Source: Struthio camelus (taxonomy: Eukaryota > Chordata > Aves > Struthioniformes > Struthionidae). Taken from it: DNA of 64,000 nucleotides. Position numbers and translations under genes: made by a program. The DNA lies in the NCBI RefSeq assembly GCF_040807025.1, contig NC_090982.1, forward strand, positions 84,866,963-84,930,962, in the 5' to 3' direction. Below, in pieces: positions 36,334 to 64,000 of the stretch (position 1 is its first letter; the number at the start of each line of letters is the position of its first letter). The notes beneath the pieces are model-generated. The model saw only the letters and a program-made list of their open reading frames with translations. It searched no databases and had not been told where the DNA came from.

Positions 36334-36472
36334 GATTGGCCAGCACAACGGACCACCCCACCCTCCTCTCCCAACGTGATTGGCCCCATCCTTTAAACGG
36401 CCGTCCCACCCTACTCCAGTTCCGATTGGTTGTCTCTTCGGGCAATCTTTTACTCTCCCTCGTGCCGATTGG
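36334..36472 (+). promoter_or_regulatory. Array of four inverted CCAAT (NF-Y) boxes
   Basis: GATTGG occurs at 36334-36339, 36378-36383, 36424-36429 and 36467-36472, that is every 43-46 bp. Three of the four read GATTGGCC and the third GATTGGTT. All are in the same orientation and end 160 bp before the ATG. ATTGG is the reverse complement of CCAAT, the NF-Y core. The spacer pieces also share pyrimidine-rich ACCCTCCTC/ACCCTACTCC stretches, suggesting a decayed tandem repeat of about 44 bp. Confidence 0.75.
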
Positions 36473-36631
36473 CCGCGAGTGTGCACGGCGCCCCGCCTCC
36501 TCGCCCCGCCACCCCACCACCCCCCCCCCCCAACGCCGCCGCGGGGTGCCAGGGCTGGGCGCTGCCGGCAGGTCGCTCCGGCTGCCCCCGCGGGTTGTAC
36601 CCGCCTCTGGCCGGGCCTCCTCGCCGCCCCG

Positions 36632-59314
<22,683 letters not shown>

Positions 59315-59849
59315 TAAGAGATCCAGAGAGTACATTTTGAATACATTTGCTTGAGCTTCTAAGCACAGATAAAGATTTTATTTAGAATTTTGCAGAAAAA
59401 GCCTTGATATTTGGTTAAAGCATTTAAAGATTAATTTGGAGCTTTTACTTTTAAACTCTACAATTCTTGCTATTTGTGCCACAGGACAGTAATCCATAGC
59501 AAATTCAACAGATGCTGGTGCTACTAGCTGCTAATATTTAAAATGGAATACTTTACTTCATAGCCAAGTTGTTTACTATGTTTAAGCTAAGAAGGGTTTC
59601 AGCCTGGAACTGTAAGGTGCTTAAAACATCCATTGCTTAGAAGGATACTCCATAAATAGGAAGGATGGATTTTTATTGGTATCAAACATGACTTTTAGAA
59701 GAGAGAGACAACATTTTTCAGTTTCTTCAACATAATTTAGAATACAAGAATAAGTGGTTTATAATGGGTGCTAAAAAACTTCATGTCAGGTCTCAAAATG
59801 GGCAGGATGGGTATCGAGAACAAGACAGTCAGTGCCATTTTGCTGCTGC

Positions 59850-60436
59850 ACAACACCTTGCTGAACCCCCCTGCTGAGGATGGTGAGCGATTCTGGTCAC
59901 CCTGTCTGAAGAAGGGTGCAGTGGAGATAGAGAAGGTACGGAGGACAGCTAAAGGCAGCTGCCTCGTGAGGAGAGACTAAAAAGATGGGGACCCTTCAGT
60001 TTGGAAGGAAGCGGGTTATGTTTAGGTTAACAGAACACAAAATCAGTGAGGAAGCCAAACACCGAATTGTTGTTTTCCAGATTCCACAATACTAGAAGTA
60101 AGGGGCATTCACTGAAACTAGCCGAAGATCAGTTTAAATTGAAAAGTAAATATTTGAGCTTCTAGACTTGCCAGCCTTGGGAAGTTGTGGAGACAGGGCA
60201 GTATCAGCAGTTCAGAGAGGGATTAGGCAAATTCCTGGACAGCAGTCCAAAAAAGGATGCTGGGAGGACTAACCAGGGATGTAATGTTTGTAGCATAACA
60301 ATTGTGGATGCTGGGGAAGTAAAACAAATGGCAGAAAATGTCCCGTTCATGTTCTCTTTGAATAGCCTCTCCTTTTGCCACTGTCAGAGACAGCATGTTG
60401 GTCTGGCTGGACGACTCTTCTGACCTGGCGTGGTAT
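59850..60436 (+). mobile_element. Ancient CR1-type LINE fragment
   Basis: Contains GATTCTGGTCACCCTGTCTG, CGTGAGGAGAGACTAAAAAG, CTTCAGTTTGGAAGG, and near the end TTGCCACTGTCAGAGACAGC followed by GTTGGTCTGGCTGG. This is the 3' end of an old amniote CR1 family in sense orientation, different from the (ATTCTGTG)n avian families. Confidence 0.7.
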
Positions 60437-61575
60437 TTCTTTTCTTTCATACAAGCCATCTTCAAATGTCTGCAAATACGAGATGGAGAAAATAATGGCC
60501 TTTGGGCAAGCAGAGTTGTTCTCAGCCGTCTTTGATTTGTACACCACTTACAATTTCCAGGGTAGGAGCCAGTACCTATACGGGGAATTGAAGCATACTG
60601 ATAATGGGCTTGTCTTTGCAGTTAACTGTCATAGACCTGGAGCTAGTCTGTGGACTCCTGGCTGCCCCTAGATTCTGCCTGCCCCTGGACTATGGATCCA
60701 TGTAACATCTTTTCTCTACAGAGAAAACTCTGAAAGCAGAGAGGGGGAACATCAGCAAAGCAATTGGTGGAAATCCTCTGTTAATGAGGAACAGTCTTGG
60801 GGGCAGATGTCGGCAAGAAAGAGCCAGGTGGTTTGTCCACCATTCTCCTTCCCCTCCTTGGAGTACAACTGAAAGAGAGAATTACAGTGTGTCTGCTGCA
60901 GTGGGAATTTGGGGCAGTCTCTCTGAATGGCTAATGTTTTGCAGTCTGCTGCTCATCACAGCATTGAGGTCTTTACTTCCATGGCCTTGAAGGCCTTCAG
61001 ACCTAAGTGGGTCAAATCACCTCTCCAATGTAGGAGAGGTTGAGCTAGGTGTCTGAAAAGAAGACAACAGTCATGTTTCTAGGGAACTTTGAACCATGGT
61101 TTGGGAAACGTTTGGTGGAGCCAAATGGAAGCTCTTGTCTCAGCTCAGCAGCTGTTCACAGGAGTGACCTTGTGTGAGCCGTGGCTCAGCAGCCTTTCAA
61201 GTGGCAATACTTGAAATCTGACTGGAGGGCTTGTTTGTTCATGTTACGCTCACCCAGCTCTGCAATGCAAGAACTACAGAGCGGTGGCATCCGAAAGTGA
61301 TTGGGAACGAGCAAGGACTCTGTACCCACAAAACTATAGGCTTTGTTTCTGGCTTGTTTTCCTTGATTAGTGTTTCTTTGGCTGATTCTCATGAGGATGC
61401 TGTAGGGAGATGTGTTGGAAAAGCCTCTCCATGACCGGAGAGCTCTGGGCTCTGATTGGCAGGCTCTCGCTGGTCTTAGGAAGTGTCTCCAAGTCTGAAT
61501 GACATGGAGCATGTATCCACAGCTGCTTGCTTTTGAGTATTTGTGAAAAAGCCTCAATCTGCAAATGCATGCACA

Positions 61576-61597
61576 TATAAAAAATATATTTTTTATA
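61576..61597. repeat. Perfect 22-bp AT palindrome
   Basis: TATAAAAAATA followed by its own reverse complement TATTTTTTATA, giving a perfect palindrome within a longer AT stretch (to about 61615) in KATNAL2 intron 13. Confidence 0.8.
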
Positions 61598-62094
61598 TAT
61601 ATAAAAAATAATATACAAATGCATTTCTCAGTTGTTACATGCTGCTTAATGTTCTCTCACAAAGTCTGTGGCAATACTGTGTTACTCTCCCCAGCTGATC
61701 CCCTTTCTGGCAGGCCTGGCTGAAAGGCCAAGGGAACAGGCAAAGAGAATTAAACATTGGAAGTGATTTTGAGACCTCAGAATTGAGATGAAAAGGTAAC
61801 GTTTTCCATCAAACCCATGTGGCCTATGAGCTTGGCCCATTTCAAAACGTGCTGTGGGCACTGAGACCCCTGAGTCCTTATAGAGACGCAGGAGGACGTG
61901 GGTTCCCAAGTCACCTTGGCTCCTGTGGTACGGCACCTCCTGCAGCATGAACAAAGGGGTTTCTTACCTCGGTGCAGCATCTTTCATAAGCACTGGAGGG
62001 TGTTCACATCCTATAATTTTGGCACCTAAAGTAAAAGACAGGTTTCCCCTGCTGTGAGACAGTCAACAGAGAAAGAACAGAGACAGCAATTCGG

Positions 62095-62485
62095 AGTAAT
62101 TCAGAGTACCCCAGGGATTGCTACTGGGGCCAGTACTGTTTCGCATCCTCAGCGATGACCTGGCTGATGGGACAGAGTGCACCTTCAGCAGCTTTGAGGG
62201 TGATACAAAACTGGGAGGAGTGGTTTATAGACCAGATGGTTGTGCTGCCGTTTAGAAGCAACCTGGAGAAATGGGCCAACAGGAAACTACTAAAGTTCGA
62301 GAAAGGGAAATGCCAAGTCCTGAACCTGGAGAGGAATAACCCCAGGCACCAGTACAGCACCAGGGGGCTGACTGGCTGGAAAGCAGCTTTGCAGAGAAGG
62401 ACCTGTGTGTCCTGGTGGACAACAAGTTGACCGTGAGCTGTCAATGCATCTTTGCGGCAAAAAAGACCAACAGCATCCTGTTTCC
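62095..62485 (+). mobile_element. CR1 LINE fragment, reverse transcriptase C-terminal part
   Basis: Decayed CR1 ORF2 in sense orientation. One frame reads VPQGLLLGPVLF and SDDLADGTECTFSSF, then after a frameshift NLEKWANRKLLKFEKGKCQV and LNLERNNPRHQY, both typical of the CR1 reverse-transcriptase end. Frameshifts and a stop show it is dead. Confidence 0.85.
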
Positions 62486-64000
62486 TCGTAGAAGCCTCTC
62501 TTTACCTCTATGTTTTTGATGTCTGAAGCTCTTTCCTAAAGCAAAAGCCTATGTTTCCCATACAGTCAATGGAGAATGCTTCGGGAAGCCATCAGGCAGA
62601 CATCGTATCTGCTGAAATTCAAAGGCCAAAGTAGCAACATATTCAAAGGCTTTCATCTGCCTCTCTTCATGACCTATGGAGGGCTTTTCAGGCTCTTTAA
62701 CTAGGAGAATGACTGTGTGGGCACCTAAAATTTATGTACAAGTTAGGTGCATGAGTTAGGCCGACTCCTACCCTGTCCTAACAGCAGAAGTACAAAACCA
62801 TCGCTGGCTTTTATAGCTGTAATAGCAGAATATGCGTGTCAGTTTGGGGGATTTATGCCTTGGACAATCTCATGAATTTAAATCAGTGCAAAATCTACCC
62901 TATTTTGTGTTATATTATCTGCGTGAAAGGAACTGAGGAGAATATGCTTTAATTACGCTCCAGTTGCGTAAGAAAATACTGAAAAATAAATAGCTACCCT
63001 GTCTGTGAACAGTTAACCCTGAAGGAGAATTAATATATTAATAACCCATTATTTTCTTTATGGTTCATTAGTAATACGCTAGAAAATATTTATGTTATTA
63101 TAGCATCGTTACCCTTTTATAAAGAGAAACTCTAAGCAATGCATTGCACTTTTTCGTGGTCTCTTGCTTAAATTATCTTCAGAGTAGCTAAGCTCCACAA
63201 GTAATGCTGCAACATGACAGTACTAAAAAGGATCAGATGTCTTTAGAGATTCCATGTCTCTCCACTCTTGCATAATGGTTTGAAAGGAAAAATTGGGTAT
63301 TCCAAACCCACCAAGGCAGCAGCTGGCCTGAAGGTCACAGTCTAGCTGGTGCTTGATCTAGGGATCTTGGAGATGTGTTAATGCAAGTATGAGGCTGACG
63401 TTCCTCCGAATGCTTCTGCAGAAAAAGAGATCTCTGAACGTGTCTTCATGTTATGCGTCTGTCTTATGCAGCTGATAAACTTTTCATGGAAAATCATGCT
63501 GAAATTACAGAATACGGTTTTGAATGTCTTATACAGTTGATTTTGAATCATTCTGCAATTCCGAAGTGTGCTAATTTCTGCGAATTTGCCTGCTTGAAAC
63601 ATCAAAAAAAATGACACCACTTTTCTAAGGTAGATGCAAAATGACAAGACTTCTATTTTAGAGAAACTGCTCCCACAGGAAGCTGGCAATTGTGTTGGGA
63701 CGAGGGTGGGAGCTGAGCTGTTGTCAGAGTCCAGCTCTCACTTTTGGAAGTCTTATACTTGAGGGCTTAGACTTTCTTTCTGGAATTTCTCAACATTTTT
63801 CATGGGGGTGGTTGGATTTCGCCCTCTCCTAAGCTAGTCCAACCTATGAGTGTCATGACTAGATTGCTGGGCAGAACTGTGCCTAGCACAGAGAATGATG
63901 CTCTAAAAATGCAGATGAGTATATACTTAGACACGTATTTTAGGGGGAATGGAAAGCCAATGAAATGCATAAGCATCTTGCATCCTCATTGAGGCTCACA

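Noticed and set aside
31448..36631. Shared compact bidirectional promoter
   Set aside because: Start codons are 5.2 kb apart with two distinct CpG islands and an AT-richer gap.

Overview
This is a stretch of a vertebrate nuclear genome, most likely a bird. It holds two multi-exon protein genes with canonical GT-AG splice sites, CpG-island promoters, and CR1 LINE fragments, one of them ending in the (ATTCTGTG)n tail typical of avian CR1. The introns are short for these genes (PIAS2 spans about 31 kb here; the human gene is several times larger) and recognisable transposon content is low, which also fits a bird. The PIAS2-KATNAL2 neighbourhood corresponds to human 18q21, which lies on the Z chromosome in birds. 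The Z assignment is inference, not something the sequence shows.

Layout. Positions 1-31447 on the minus strand carry PIAS2, a SUMO E3 ligase. Thirteen complete coding exons and most of the fourteenth could be placed by reading splice sites and frame. Only about the last 25 codons lie beyond the left edge. Positions 30980-31760 are its CpG-island promoter and first exon. Positions 31760-36000 are intergenic, with no gene I can support. Positions 36000-36900 are a second CpG island that holds the first exon of KATNAL2 (katanin p60 A-like 2). KATNAL2 runs rightwards on the plus strand. Thirteen exons are placed up to 59313, covering LisH, linker and the first two thirds of the AAA ATPase domain. 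The remaining exons lie beyond the right edge. The last 4.7 kb is intron with CR1 debris.

The two genes are head to head but about 5.2 kb apart, each with its own CpG island, so they do not share a compact bidirectional promoter. They act in different processes: PIAS2 attaches SUMO to transcription regulators in the nucleus, and KATNAL2 is a microtubule-severing-family ATPase linked to cilia, spindles and sperm flagella.

The most interesting signals are regulatory. The KATNAL2 promoter has four inverted CCAAT (NF-Y) boxes spaced 43-46 bp apart inside a decayed tandem repeat. An RFX X-box-like site lies 37 bp after the first exon, which fits a ciliary gene. Both genes have a tandem NAGNAG splice acceptor. 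KATNAL2 has a run of four frame-neutral exons starting with one that has a weak donor. I found no previously undescribed system, no RNA gene, no CRISPR array and no other protein gene.
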